Assembly (NCBI GenBank): GCA_023301765.1
Contig: JALZUC010000038.1
Span: 1-64,000 of the forward strand
From: Akkermansiaceae bacterium
Lineage (GTDB): Bacteria > Verrucomicrobiota > Verrucomicrobiia > Verrucomicrobiales > Akkermansiaceae
Length of the DNA stretch: 64,000 bases
Direction: 5' to 3'
Shown: positions 53,646 through 63,124 of the stretch, in pieces
Numbering within the stretch: position 1 is the first letter of the stretch
How the letters are laid out: the number at the start of each line of letters is the position of its first letter
Notes under the pieces: model-generated
The model's input: the letters and a program-made list of their open reading frames with translations, nothing else
What the model was told of the DNA's origin: nothing
The model's database searches: none
Made by a program: the position numbers and the translations under genes

Positions 53646-55373
53646 ATGTTTAAAAAAATATCCACTACAAGTAAGTCTAAGAAACCTGCTGGTGGCTGTG
53701 GGTTGATCGGCTTTGGCATTATCTGGACGTTGTTTAGCTCATTATTTTTCCTTTTTGGAATTAAATCCATATACGACGGTATAGGCCGCTCCCAGTGGTC
53801 AGAAGTTTCCTGTGAAGTTACTGAATTTAAAATCCCAGGTAATAAACCGAACTTAGATCCTCCATTCCAGCCTAAGGTTAAATACAGATATAACTGGGAA
53901 GGAAGCACCCGCCACGGTGATAAGCTACGGCCTAACAAAGACGGTGAGGAAAAGTTCGAGAAATTAGGAGAAATCTTTGAACAATACCGTAATGGCAAGC
54001 TCAAGACCTGCTATGTAAACCCTGAGAATCCTGATGAGTCCGCTCTTGTAATTAATAACTCAGATACATTGAATGGACTTATCCCCACCCTCATAGGCGC
54101 TGGTTTTATGGCCATTGGTTTCGGCCTGATCACCTTAGGACGTAGAGAAAAGAAAAATAAGACTCTCGCGCTATCTTCCCAAACAAATACAAGCGATGAT
54201 ACACCAGCTATCATTCTCGTCCCGTTCTTTTCAGTTTTCGCCCTCGCAGGTCTAGGTATACTTTTCTTTGTTGTTGTCCCAGCAGCGATAAAATATAGCG
54301 CAGCTAAGAGCTGGCAAGAAACTCCAGCTAAAGTAATCTGGAGTAAATTACGCAGTCACAGTAGTGATGATGGCACTACCTACAGTGTAGATATTTTCTA
54401 CCGCTACGCGTTCAATGATCGTGTCTACCGATCTAATACAGTCAGCTATACAAGGAGCAGCTCCAGCGGCCGAGCCAGCAAAGAAAGAATAATCAAAGCC
54501 CACCCCCGAGGCGCTAAGATCGTCTGTTACGTAAACCCAGAAAAACCATGGCAGGCCATACGCAAGCGCGATCTAGGCTGGAGTGCACTATTCGCCCTCT
54601 TCCCACTACCCTTCATTGCCATCGGCATAGGTGGGCTCTGGTGGATGCTGCGTAAACACAAAAAAAACACACCTACCCAAAACCCCTACCTCACAGGGTC
54701 TAACAAATCTGGCGACTCCAGTTTCCAAGGGCATAAAAAATACACCCAGCCAGAGATAGAATTCACCCCTCGCGCTAAGAGAGTAAAGGCACTTTTAGGC
54801 ATACTCTTCTTCGCTGCATTCTGGTGTGGTATCACCTCTATCTTTGTCGTGATCGCAGTGAAGTCATGGCTACGTGATAATCCAGAGTGGTTTCTAACTA
54901 TCTTTATCACTCCCTTTGTTATCATCGGTATTGGTAGTGTGATCTACAGCCTCTACTCCTTTCTTCGCATCTTTAGCCCTGCCCCCACTATTAAGTTAAA
55001 GCCCTCAGCTATCAGTATGGACGGTAGCGCTGAAGTCAGCTGGAATGTTAGTAGCGGCATGGGTAGCATCCGCCACTTTTCCATCTACCTCATAGGTGAA
55101 GAAGAGGCCACATACCAGCAAGGCACAGATACTAAAACAGCTGAAGAAACGTTTTATGAAGAAGCCATTATCGATACCCATGATCCTCGAATAATATCCA
55201 GAGGTACTGCCCACCTTGAGCTCTCCACAGCTGCTACCGCCATCATGCCCAGCTGGAAAGGTAAACACAACCGCATCAGGTGGTCACTCATAGTGATCGG
55301 TAAAATCAGCCTCTGGCCAGATATAGCAGACACCTATGAGATAGAAATTCAACCTATCGACACCACCCTATAA
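53646..55373 (+). CDS. DUF3592 membrane protein with tandem DUF3592 units
   Basis: A 575-residue protein with about six hydrophobic segments and two DUF3592 extracytoplasmic units: WSEVSCEVTEFKI to VNPENPDESALV (about residues 50-135) and WQETPAKVIWSKLRSH to VNPEKPWQAIRK (about 222-310). The C-terminal 120 residues are a soluble beta-rich domain (SAISMDGSAEVSWNVSSG, YEIEIQPIDTTL). It is the second gene of a four-gene run with an arrestin-like protein and an ATPase. Function unknown. Confidence 0.8.
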   Translation: MFKKISTTSKSKKPAGGCGLIGFGIIWTLFSSLFFLFGIKSIYDGIGRSQWSEVSCEVTEFKIPGNKPNLDPPFQPKVKYRYNWEGSTRHGDKLRPNKDGEEKFEKLGEIFEQYRNGKLKTCYVNPENPDESALVINNSDTLNGLIPTLIGAGFMAIGFGLITLGRREKKNKTLALSSQTNTSDDTPAIILVPFFSVFALAGLGILFFVVVPAAIKYSAAKSWQETPAKVIWSKLRSHSSDDGTTYSVDIFYRYAFNDRVYRSNTVSYTRSSSSGRASKERIIKAHPRGAKIVCYVNPEKPWQAIRKRDLGWSALFALFPLPFIAIGIGGLWWMLRKHKKNTPTQNPYLTGSNKSGDSSFQGHKKYTQPEIEFTPRAKRVKALLGILFFAAFWCGITSIFVVIAVKSWLRDNPEWFLTIFITPFVIIGIGSVIYSLYSFLRIFSPAPTIKLKPSAISMDGSAEVSWNVSSGMGSIRHFSIYLIGEEEATYQQGTDTKTAEETFYEEAIIDTHDPRIISRGTAHLELSTAATAIMPSWKGKHNRIRWSLIVIGKISLWPDIADTYEIEIQPIDTTL

Positions 55374-55385
55374 TTCACAGCCACC

Positions 55386-55808
55386 ATGTCAGCACCTATC
55401 AATATCGAGGTAGACCACCACCACACTGATTTTACCCCCGGAGACAGCATCTCTGGAAAGATAACTTGGCAGCCTAAGGAAAAGATTCAAGAGGTTGCCC
55501 TCCGTCTGTTCTGGCATACTACTGGCCGCGGTACTCAGGAAATCAAAGTCGTAACAGAGCTTAAATGGCCAGCCTCTCAAGGCCAGGCTGATTTCTCGAT
55601 AGTTCTACCACATGATCCATACAGCTTCACCGGCACACTTATCGCCCTCAAGTGGTCATTAGAAGCCGTATTCCTCCCTACTGAAGAAAGCTCAGAGCCC
55701 TACGAGTTTGACCTCACTCCAGACGGCCAACCAATTATATTAACAACCATTAAAAAGCCGCTCACTAGTAAGAAAAAGAAATTCTTCTCCAGAATCTCTA
55801 AGAAATAG
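55386..55808 (+). CDS. Arrestin-like beta-sandwich protein (Spo0M-like), tentative
   Basis: A 140-residue soluble protein. INIEVDHHHTDFTPGDSISGKITW resembles the opening of arrestin/Spo0M-type beta-sandwiches (a GD-x-I-x-G strand turn), and LRLFWHTTGRGTQEI and FSIVLPHDPYSFTG continue alternating strands. The C-terminus is strongly basic (KKKKFFSRISKK), perhaps for membrane contact. It lies 12 bp after the DUF3592 gene and 4 bp before the ATPase. The family call is tentative. Confidence 0.6.
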   Translation: MSAPINIEVDHHHTDFTPGDSISGKITWQPKEKIQEVALRLFWHTTGRGTQEIKVVTELKWPASQGQADFSIVLPHDPYSFTGTLIALKWSLEAVFLPTEESSEPYEFDLTPDGQPIILTTIKKPLTSKKKKFFSRISKK

Positions 55809-55812
55809 ATCC

Positions 55813-56396
55813 ATGAATGCTAGCGAGAACCCCTTTGCCACAGATCGCACGCAGAGACTCCTAGCATTCCGCCCAGAATGGGCAGGCACTACCATGCCTG
55901 AACTCACAGCACAGTGGGAAAAATTAAACCGCAGAGCAGAAATACTTGGCAGACATGGCGCAGGAAAATCCACTCTACTAGACTCGTGGAAACTACAGCT
56001 TAAATCTAACAATCAGCCATACATCCACATTTTCCTAAATCGTGCGCAAAAACAACTTAGTGATAACCAATGGCAGGAAATCACTAACTGCCACGGTAAA
56101 ACAATCCTCATAGATGGAGAGGAGCAGCTCAGCTGGTATGCACGTAAGAGCTGCGCAGTCTATCCACCTCTGCATCAGGCATCCTAGTCACTCGGCACAA
56201 GTCCGGGCACCTCCCCACACTCTGCACACTAGATCCAGATATAGATATCCTCCACCGCTGTATTCAAAAAATAGCCCCTGAGTATTTTCAAGATCTTTCG
56301 CCACTACTCCCTAGATGGTGGAATCAAGACCGTGGTAACATTCGCGAAATTCTTCTCCGCTGCTATGATTACCTCAATAGTGAACCTACTCATTAG
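55813..56396 (+). pseudogene. Small P-loop ATPase interrupted by a frameshift
   Basis: Residues 1-113 in the first frame include Walker A GRHGAGKSTLLD (46-57) and Walker B KTILIDGEEQLSW (96-108). The frame then goes astray and stops at 56187. A second frame, two nucleotides out of phase, begins near 56151 with LRSLSTSASGILVTRHKSG and runs without stop to TAG at 56396 (LLPRWWNQDRGNIREILLR). Together they give a coherent protein of about 194 residues, so a one-base loss near 56145-56151 best explains it. The 3' end overlaps the convergent FecR-LamG gene by 11 bp. Programmed frameshifting is a less likely alternative. Confidence 0.8.
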
Positions 56397-57996
56397 AGCC
56401 TGCGTCAGCCATAATATCAAGCACCTCCGCTTGACTTAAAGCGGCATCAAAAATGTAAAGTTCATCTAATTCACCACGAAAGAACTTAGGTTGTGCGTAT
56501 TTTAAATTCTCCCCACTAAAAGAAGCATTACGCCCCAGCCATACCCCGTGGTCAGCTTGCTCAATCTCAGTGCGTACCTCCTGTAGTGCCTTACGAGAAA
56601 CTCTCTCCTGCTCACCATCCACATAAAGAATTACATGAGTGCCCACATTAGGTCTAGATCCACCATACATAACAACTGCGATGTGGTGCCACTTCCCATC
56701 ACGTAAATCTGACGAGCCAATAATCTGCCCCCCCTTAAGCCCTAGCCGGAGCCGGCCAATAGGGCCGTCTTTCAGCAAAGGGTTAGCCGATAGCTGCCAG
56801 ACACCACCAGGAAAGGAATGATTACCCCATGATAAAATACCAAACCCCTGCGTTACGGAGAAATCCTCTGGCACCTTTAACCAAAAACAGACCGTCCGTG
56901 GTTCCCCTCCACCTATTCCCCGGTAGTCACTCTCAGCATAGCTACCATTCCCATCAAAACTTAATGCAGTTTCCGCCGCTGTACTAGGCCCTCTTACCCA
57001 TGACGGCACAGATCGCTTTTTATGCCCATGTAAAATCATATCCGCTTGATTTACAACCTTAGCGGATAGCTCACCTTGACCACCTGCTCGCTCACCTTGC
57101 GCTTCATTAAAGCCCCAGTATATGAACTTAGGCTTTGGCCCATGTCTAGGAGGCATCATCGTATAAAATTGACCAGTATCAGCAGTAATTGATGCCCCTC
57201 CACTTGGCCCCATTTTCATAGCATCATTACTTAGTAAAACTCTACGTTTTCCATCGTTAGAAATAGCCTCGATACTACCATCTATAACATGCGTCTCCAC
57301 CAGACCATCATTACTTACAGAAACACCAAACTCAGTGCCAATATCAAAAATATTCCCCTGTGAAGTCTGTATATTATAGCCATGCCCCTGCTCGGTTGCG
57401 CGCATAACAATACTCCCCTCATGTAAAATCGCACGTCCCTCTTCTGGAAAAACTAAGTGCGCCGGCCCTTCTACAATTAACCGTCCTTTTCCCACTAGAT
57501 CAATTTCTAATAAACCTTTATCGATCTTTACAGACGCACCCATCATTAGAGTCCCTCCCTCCTGGATTGAGGTGCCAGACCATTGAACACCTTCTGCCCT
57601 CTCCAGAGTAGCCATGGCATCCCGCTGTGATGGCCCATCGAAGACCTGCTGGTTAAAATAAAATATCGCTACAAGACTAAGAAGAAAAAGGGCCGCCACT
57701 GCTGTTAACCTCACTCTCCATCTGCGACGTATCAGCCGTTGATTAACTGCGTCCACAAAGTCAGCTGACTCATATTTTTTAACCGCATCCATGATATTCT
57801 GCTGACGGCGTTCAGCTGAAACTTCATCTTCAAAGACTATACTAAGCTGCGTATGTAGCCATGCCTGCTCTCTCGCCGCAGCCAACAGCCTAGCATCACT
57901 ACCAAGTAAGTTTTTCAATTCACTAATTTGACTCTTTGACGCAGCCCCATCTTCCTTAAGGCTGATCAATTCCCTCACTCTCTCCTCCTGATTCAT
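56386..57996 (-). CDS. FecR-domain membrane protein with LamG-type C-terminus
   Basis: A 536-residue protein. The N-terminal 95 residues are a cytoplasmic helical region (likely the anti-sigma part), a single membrane segment spans about residues 97-114, the FecR domain follows (about 175-265: GYNIQTSQGNIFDIGTEFGVSV), and a C-terminal LamG/concanavalin-like domain (about 330-530) has WHHIAVVMYGG and DELYIFDAALSQAEV. The start overlaps the sigma factor stop by 4 bp, so the two are coupled. It likely senses an outside glycan signal and controls the sigma factor. Confidence 0.88.
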   Translation of the reverse strand: MNQEERVRELISLKEDGAASKSQISELKNLLGSDARLLAAAREQAWLHTQLSIVFEDEVSAERRQQNIMDAVKKYESADFVDAVNQRLIRRRWRVRLTAVAALFLLSLVAIFYFNQQVFDGPSQRDAMATLERAEGVQWSGTSIQEGGTLMMGASVKIDKGLLEIDLVGKGRLIVEGPAHLVFPEEGRAILHEGSIVMRATEQGHGYNIQTSQGNIFDIGTEFGVSVSNDGLVETHVIDGSIEAISNDGKRRVLLSNDAMKMGPSGGASITADTGQFYTMMPPRHGPKPKFIYWGFNEAQGERAGGQGELSAKVVNQADMILHGHKKRSVPSWVRGPSTAAETALSFDGNGSYAESDYRGIGGGEPRTVCFWLKVPEDFSVTQGFGILSWGNHSFPGGVWQLSANPLLKDGPIGRLRLGLKGGQIIGSSDLRDGKWHHIAVVMYGGSRPNVGTHVILYVDGEQERVSRKALQEVRTEIEQADHGVWLGRNASFSGENLKYAQPKFFRGELDELYIFDAALSQAEVLDIMADAGSNE

Positions 57997-58553
57997 AATA
58001 CCTCGCTTCCTAGTTTACCCTCTATACACTGTGCTAGAGACTGCCGTAATCGATGAATCTTCATCGTCAAAGTTGAATAGTTATCACCGCTCTCTTTAGC
58101 CATTTCACGCACTGTTTTACCAAGATTATAACGGTCATTGAGTAACTTATACGAGCCACCATCAACATGCACAAGACAGTCTCTCAAAGCGCTCAAAGTA
58201 GTGTTACTATAACTCCCTTCCCAAGAGCCCTCCGTAGTCAAAAGCGCCTGTAATTCAAGATCTCCACCAATGTATTTTTCACGTTTCTTGCGTAAATAGT
58301 TTCGTAGATGATTATGCGCAATCACCCTTAACCATGACTCAAAACTACCCTCGCCACTAAAGTCACGTATCTTTTTAAATGCCGTTACAAAGCTATCTTG
58401 AGCCAGATCATCTGCCGCCATCCAGTCACTGAACTGGGAGCGCAGCCAGCCACGCAGCCAGCCCTCATGACTACTAACTAATTCACCAAATGCACTCAGA
58501 TCACCTGCCTGACTTAATGTAATTAATTTTAGATCTCGATCAGAACTACTCAT
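57993..58553 (-). CDS. ECF-type sigma-70 family sigma factor
   Basis: A 186-residue sigma factor with region 2 (LSAFGELVSSHEGWLRGWL, DDLAQDSFVTAFKKIRDF, ESWLRVIAHNHLRNYLRKK) and region 4 (YKLLNDRYNLGKTVREMAKESGDNYSTLTMKIHRLRQSLAQCI). It resembles the sigma families common in Verrucomicrobia and Planctomycetes. It is translationally coupled to the FecR-LamG gene and lies 19 bp downstream of the FAD oxidoreductase gene, so it is probably the local regulator. Confidence 0.9.
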   Translation of the reverse strand: MSSSDRDLKLITLSQAGDLSAFGELVSSHEGWLRGWLRSQFSDWMAADDLAQDSFVTAFKKIRDFSGEGSFESWLRVIAHNHLRNYLRKKREKYIGGDLELQALLTTEGSWEGSYSNTTLSALRDCLVHVDGGSYKLLNDRYNLGKTVREMAKESGDNYSTLTMKIHRLRQSLAQCIEGKLGSEVL

Positions 58554-58572
58554 AAAACAACATCTAGTAAAA

Positions 58573-60573
58573 TCAACTTACACGCTCTGCGCCAGGCTTC
58601 CTCATAAGTGTATGTAGCTTGTCTAAATGGTCTTTATAAACTCCACGTGGTGATGTTTTTTCTCTGATACATAGGGCGGCGGCTTTACCCACTACCTCCC
58701 CCATCATACCGCAAGTTTTCATCACACGCACTGGGCCCAGCCCCGTCTTACTCACACTAATATTACGGCCTGCCATAAAGAGGTTCTTAATATTCCTGCT
58801 GTAAAGACAACGGTAGGGGCCCCAATAAAGTCTTTTGTGATGATTATTTTCACTAGGCTCATGAGTGCCCTCGTATTTTCCGTGGTTTGCCCTTGAGATA
58901 AACTCTTCACCTTCAAAGCCTTTTTGAAATTTTTTCTCTGGCACGTGAAGATCAATCGACCAAGTGCAGGGAAATGCTATATCCTCCCACTGCACGCCTT
59001 CTGTAAAATGCTTGGCATCAAGCTTAACATCACCAAGTAAACGTCTTGATTCACGTTTTCCTGCGATAAATGCTACCCAGCCTAATCTTAGATTTTCATA
59101 AAGCCCATCTACATTTTTCAGCGTATCCCACGCACCATACATCGCCCTGAAATTATGGTCACGGATCAGTTCGATGTCTTCTACTTGATCTTTATCAAAG
59201 CCACTCTCCCAGTACCACATATTGGCAAATTTCTTAAGATCAGAAATTTTGTTTTTTGCCTTTTTCTTCAATCTACCAGGAAACGGTTTCTTAGAAAGGT
59301 CCAGCGCCCATGGGCAGCGTGGGAAAGGCTGCGCATAATCACCTTTTTCATATTGGCTCATGAGGGAGCTTTTATCCTTACACTCACATGCGAGAACATC
59401 CTTCTCCTCAGCAGCGTCCATGACGTTAAAAAGGTTTGAGCTACCCATCACTGGGTTTTTACTACTAAATTCATGCTCGTAATCAGCACCTGCTTGAAAG
59501 CCTATTTTCGCATCACCAGTGCAATCAGCAAAAAATTTACCTCTAATAGACTTCTGCTCTGCAGTTTCCGTGCTTTCAATGACGATCGATGTAATGGTGT
59601 CATCCTCCGTAAAGGTTTCCATAGATCTATGATTTATAAATAACGTGATATTAGGCTCACTCTTTATCAAATCAGTTTTACGTTGGTCAGAAAAATTAGA
59701 AGACGCTGTGCCGTTCATGGTAGTAAACCATTTTTTCTTAGCTGTTGCTTTTTCAATACCCGGTAACATCTCCTCAACAATCTCTCCAATACGAGGATAC
59801 GGCTCCTGAAGAGTGTAGCCCTCTGGCCAGACACGCACCTCGGAGCTTCCATTTCCACCCAGTACTGGACGATCTTGAATAAGAGCAACGGAGAGTCCTT
59901 GTCTAGCACCAGAAATGGCGGCACCCATACCAGCCAAACCACCACCAACGACTACAAGATCATAACTACCTCCATCACTTGCTTTATCCGGTAAACCTAA
60001 CAATTTCCGGCGAAATACTTTAAGTTTAGCTACATCATTACTTGGTTTAAAATCACCATCTTTGCATAGGAGGATAGCTTCACAACGACCTTCAAATCCG
60101 GTCAGGTCATGTAAGTTAATTGTAGCCTCTTTACCCATCTCCACCATACCACCATCATGCCAGTGCCAAGTCGCACTTTTTGTACCAAAAGTTTCCTTAA
60201 GAGCCACACCGTCAACTTTTACTTGAAATTTCCCGGGAGCACCTGGAGCTTTCCATGGAGCCACCCAGTCCTTTGTCCTAACCCAGACTCTATAAGCCCC
60301 AGCTGAGGGAAGCTTTACTTTAGTAACCGCGTCTTCAACGGCTACTCCAAGCCCATGCGCCAATAAATAGGGGGACCCCATCTGGTCCATAGATTGCTGA
60401 TCTAACTCCCAACCACCTCGATCATCAAAGCCTTCGGCTTCAAGAAATAAAAACTCATCATTGGCTGATTCTTTGGCATTTGCAGAGGAGTTATTTACGG
60501 CGAGCAGACTTAAAATACCGGCTCCGGAGAGGCCGATAAATTGGCGGCGATTTATTTTTTGGTTAGGTTTCAT
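58573..60573 (-). CDS. Tat-exported FAD-dependent oxidoreductase
   Basis: A 666-residue protein with a twin-arginine signal (NRRQFIGLSGAG, residues 8-19). Residues about 40-170 form a beta-rich carbohydrate-binding-like module (FLFLEAEGFDDRGGWELD). The FAD domain starts at YDLVVVGGGLAGMGAA (about 204-219) and matches the FAD_oxidored (PF12831-type) family: GKFFADCTGDAKIGFQAGADY and RCLYSRNIKNLFMAGRNIS. It probably oxidises a sugar or related compound in the periplasm. It shares strand with the sigma/FecR pair downstream and the secreted protein upstream. Confidence 0.87.
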   Translation of the reverse strand: MKPNQKINRRQFIGLSGAGILSLLAVNNSSANAKESANDEFLFLEAEGFDDRGGWELDQQSMDQMGSPYLLAHGLGVAVEDAVTKVKLPSAGAYRVWVRTKDWVAPWKAPGAPGKFQVKVDGVALKETFGTKSATWHWHDGGMVEMGKEATINLHDLTGFEGRCEAILLCKDGDFKPSNDVAKLKVFRRKLLGLPDKASDGGSYDLVVVGGGLAGMGAAISGARQGLSVALIQDRPVLGGNGSSEVRVWPEGYTLQEPYPRIGEIVEEMLPGIEKATAKKKWFTTMNGTASSNFSDQRKTDLIKSEPNITLFINHRSMETFTEDDTITSIVIESTETAEQKSIRGKFFADCTGDAKIGFQAGADYEHEFSSKNPVMGSSNLFNVMDAAEEKDVLACECKDKSSLMSQYEKGDYAQPFPRCPWALDLSKKPFPGRLKKKAKNKISDLKKFANMWYWESGFDKDQVEDIELIRDHNFRAMYGAWDTLKNVDGLYENLRLGWVAFIAGKRESRRLLGDVKLDAKHFTEGVQWEDIAFPCTWSIDLHVPEKKFQKGFEGEEFISRANHGKYEGTHEPSENNHHKRLYWGPYRCLYSRNIKNLFMAGRNISVSKTGLGPVRVMKTCGMMGEVVGKAAALCIREKTSPRGVYKDHLDKLHTLMRKPGAERVS

Positions 60574-60613
60574 CTGTTTATTTTAGTATTTTTGTGATTT
60601 CTCGAAAATGTAT

Positions 60614-63010
60614 TTATTTATAGCTAAACCAGACATTCGCACTGGTATCCTTATCACTCTTAGCACGCACCCAGTAGGCGCTAAATCCTTCTGGAAATTC
60701 ATGTGTTACAGACTCTCCAGCTGTAACATTAAAGGTATGGTATGGAACCCATAGCCCTGTGCCGTCAATATCAACTTCAAGGGTGACAGCGGCCGTAGAT
60801 GAAGTGGATATCACTACACTCTTTTTATCATAAGCCGTCATGAGGTAAGCGTCAGATGGTATACCCGCTTTAACTTCTGAATCTTTCCATGGCCCGCCTT
60901 CTCCACGAGGCTTGCCGAGCTTCCAAAGATCATCAACTACCCCCACCCAGATTGCGGCATTACCATCTGCGCTTCGGATAATGCGCTCACTCTGTGTATC
61001 GGCATCCAGACCCGTAAATAGTAGGAGTCCATTATGAGAGCAATAATCATGAATTGTTAAATTATGAGTAGCTATAGGGCGGACTTTCGCAACACCCTGC
61101 GCATTACGTGCGGGCAGCTCATAGAATGTACCATGTAGATTGAGTAGATCACGCTCCGTAGCCACCTCGCGGCAGACTCTCGCCAGGCCTTGCCGCGAGG
61201 TTGATTTTTTATAGTCATCATTTTTTGGCAAACGGTAAGTCTTACCGCTCTCTTTCAATATAATTGATGCTGCATCAACTCTAAACGCCTTCGCCGGCTG
61301 CTTAACAGCCCTTCTTAATTCTTCAGCTTTTTTGCCATCACTTACCTGAGTGAGCTTCATTTGTTGATCAAGCTCGTAGTAGCTACCGCCAGTGAGGGCT
61401 ACACCCAGTTTATCATGGGAGAGGCTACGCATAACTCCGGTGGTTTCCGCCGGCTTCCCCAGTGCCGCTACACCATTAAATAAAGGGTCATTGGTCGCAT
61501 CTCGCTGATCACGATCACGGTATTGAAAATGTGCAGTAACCTTGGAACCGTTCTTATCAGCTACTATCCTCACCCATTCACCTTTTTCTTCTTCCGTAAA
61601 TATATGCTTGGTAAGACCATGCGGTTTAACTGTCACTTTACGCAACTCAGTCCATTGCCCATCACCTAACTTATCAACTTCAAGGGTAAAGGTAATTGAG
61701 GCTTTACTGGAATGCGTCAAACTCAGCTGACGGTAGTCGTATCCTGAGAATAAATAAGGATCACTAGCCAGACCCTCCTTAATTTCTTCACGTAGCCATA
61801 CAGAGCCACGCCCAATGACTGGACCAAATTCATCTATCTGCGCTGGCTCTAGGAACCAAAGATTGGAGTTAGACTGCAGAGGAGCCGCATGTGCTGCCTT
61901 AAAGGGGCGCGTATTAAGAAATTCCGCTCTTGCAGAATCATCACAGCCAAACACAACCTTGTTATTCCACTTACAAAAATCACCAATGACTTTAAGGTAG
62001 TTTGAGCGTGGTGTTATACCTGCCGTGTTCGCCTTAGAAAAGGTAGCTGGAAATTTCCAAAAAGTTCCGTGCATCGTTGCTAACAAATCCTTTTCCCCAA
62101 TTTCTCTGATACGTGGCCATTCAGTATTCCACCCATGAGCACCGTCATAAGAATGACTGCCTTTAGGTAACCGATAGTAAGTCCACTCGCCACCCTCGAG
62201 GAGTCCCAGAAGTAATGATCTCGCATCCCAGCCCATACTCCAGATAGGATCACTAGCTGGCGTTTCACTGCCATATATCCCATTGGGCCCTGTGATTTCG
62301 GTAAACTGATTTTTACGGACAAGTTTCCACCCGCCATGCCCATACCATTCAGCAAGCGCTCCTGATATAGTAGCCGGTTTTTTCATAGCGGCCTTACTCC
62401 TCATGCCGTTATTGGAATAAATCAAACGGCCTTGTCCAGAATAGAGGCCTTTTCCATGATACCCATGCAGATGCGATTTTACTCCATTTCCTACCGGTTG
62501 AGTCGATGTATTATCATCATAGATATGCTCCTCTACCGCTAATGTCTTAACATCTACAGAATAAAGCCCCTCTTCCATAGTTGCATAGTAAATCTTACCA
62601 GCAGGATCAGTAAGGTGCCGTGCATTCCCAGTATGCCGGCCTGGCATTTTCTCCCAAGAAATAGCACGCACTCCACCTTCAGCATTAATCGCATACGGCC
62701 CAATGAAAAGCTGGCTAGATTCTTTATGAATCATTCGGTTTGCAGGTGTTCCTCCTATACTTTCGGGGCGAATAGTCTGCTTTAGATCAGAAGTTATTTC
62801 ATACAGCTTATCTGAAGACCCCAGAGGTGCATGTGACGCATAAGTAATCGCCCAGAGCTTTCCTGCCCAGGGCACTAGAGCCCCTGTACCGCACTCACTC
62901 TCGTTATTATACATTGTCAGGTGCGGATAGACACCGCTGTATTCCTCACGTGTATAAGCTGTTTTTAGAGTGAGGCAGAGAGTAGCAAAAGTTAGCAAGT
63001 ATTTTTTCAT
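60614..63010 (-). CDS. Large secreted protein with internal duplication, function unknown
   Basis: A 798-residue protein from the chosen start MKKYLLTF (63010), which gives a signal peptide ending TLKTAYT; 25 codons of open frame upstream are unlike a leader. The N-terminal ~300 residues contain strand-turn units reminiscent of a beta-propeller (AGKLWAITYAS, GKIYYATMEEGLYSVD). A module of about 190 residues occurs twice (residues 309-498 and 622-798), each opening with MHGTFWKFPA or LHGTFYELPA and containing ASDPYLFSGYD or PSDAYLMTAYD and FTLEVD or VTLEVD. No family is named. It lies between the sulfatase and the FAD oxidoreductase and may bind or process the same glycan. Confidence 0.7.
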   Translation of the reverse strand: MKKYLLTFATLCLTLKTAYTREEYSGVYPHLTMYNNESECGTGALVPWAGKLWAITYASHAPLGSSDKLYEITSDLKQTIRPESIGGTPANRMIHKESSQLFIGPYAINAEGGVRAISWEKMPGRHTGNARHLTDPAGKIYYATMEEGLYSVDVKTLAVEEHIYDDNTSTQPVGNGVKSHLHGYHGKGLYSGQGRLIYSNNGMRSKAAMKKPATISGALAEWYGHGGWKLVRKNQFTEITGPNGIYGSETPASDPIWSMGWDARSLLLGLLEGGEWTYYRLPKGSHSYDGAHGWNTEWPRIREIGEKDLLATMHGTFWKFPATFSKANTAGITPRSNYLKVIGDFCKWNNKVVFGCDDSARAEFLNTRPFKAAHAAPLQSNSNLWFLEPAQIDEFGPVIGRGSVWLREEIKEGLASDPYLFSGYDYRQLSLTHSSKASITFTLEVDKLGDGQWTELRKVTVKPHGLTKHIFTEEEKGEWVRIVADKNGSKVTAHFQYRDRDQRDATNDPLFNGVAALGKPAETTGVMRSLSHDKLGVALTGGSYYELDQQMKLTQVSDGKKAEELRRAVKQPAKAFRVDAASIILKESGKTYRLPKNDDYKKSTSRQGLARVCREVATERDLLNLHGTFYELPARNAQGVAKVRPIATHNLTIHDYCSHNGLLLFTGLDADTQSERIIRSADGNAAIWVGVVDDLWKLGKPRGEGGPWKDSEVKAGIPSDAYLMTAYDKKSVVISTSSTAAVTLEVDIDGTGLWVPYHTFNVTAGESVTHEFPEGFSAYWVRAKSDKDTSANVWFSYK

Positions 63011-63124
63011 AGCACGTTTTGGTAATAATATCACCACTCTTTGAGATCTTCTATTTAAGATGTAACGAGGTGGTCTAAGTAACACATATTTTATGAAAAA
63101 AATTAGATAACCACTCAGATAGCC

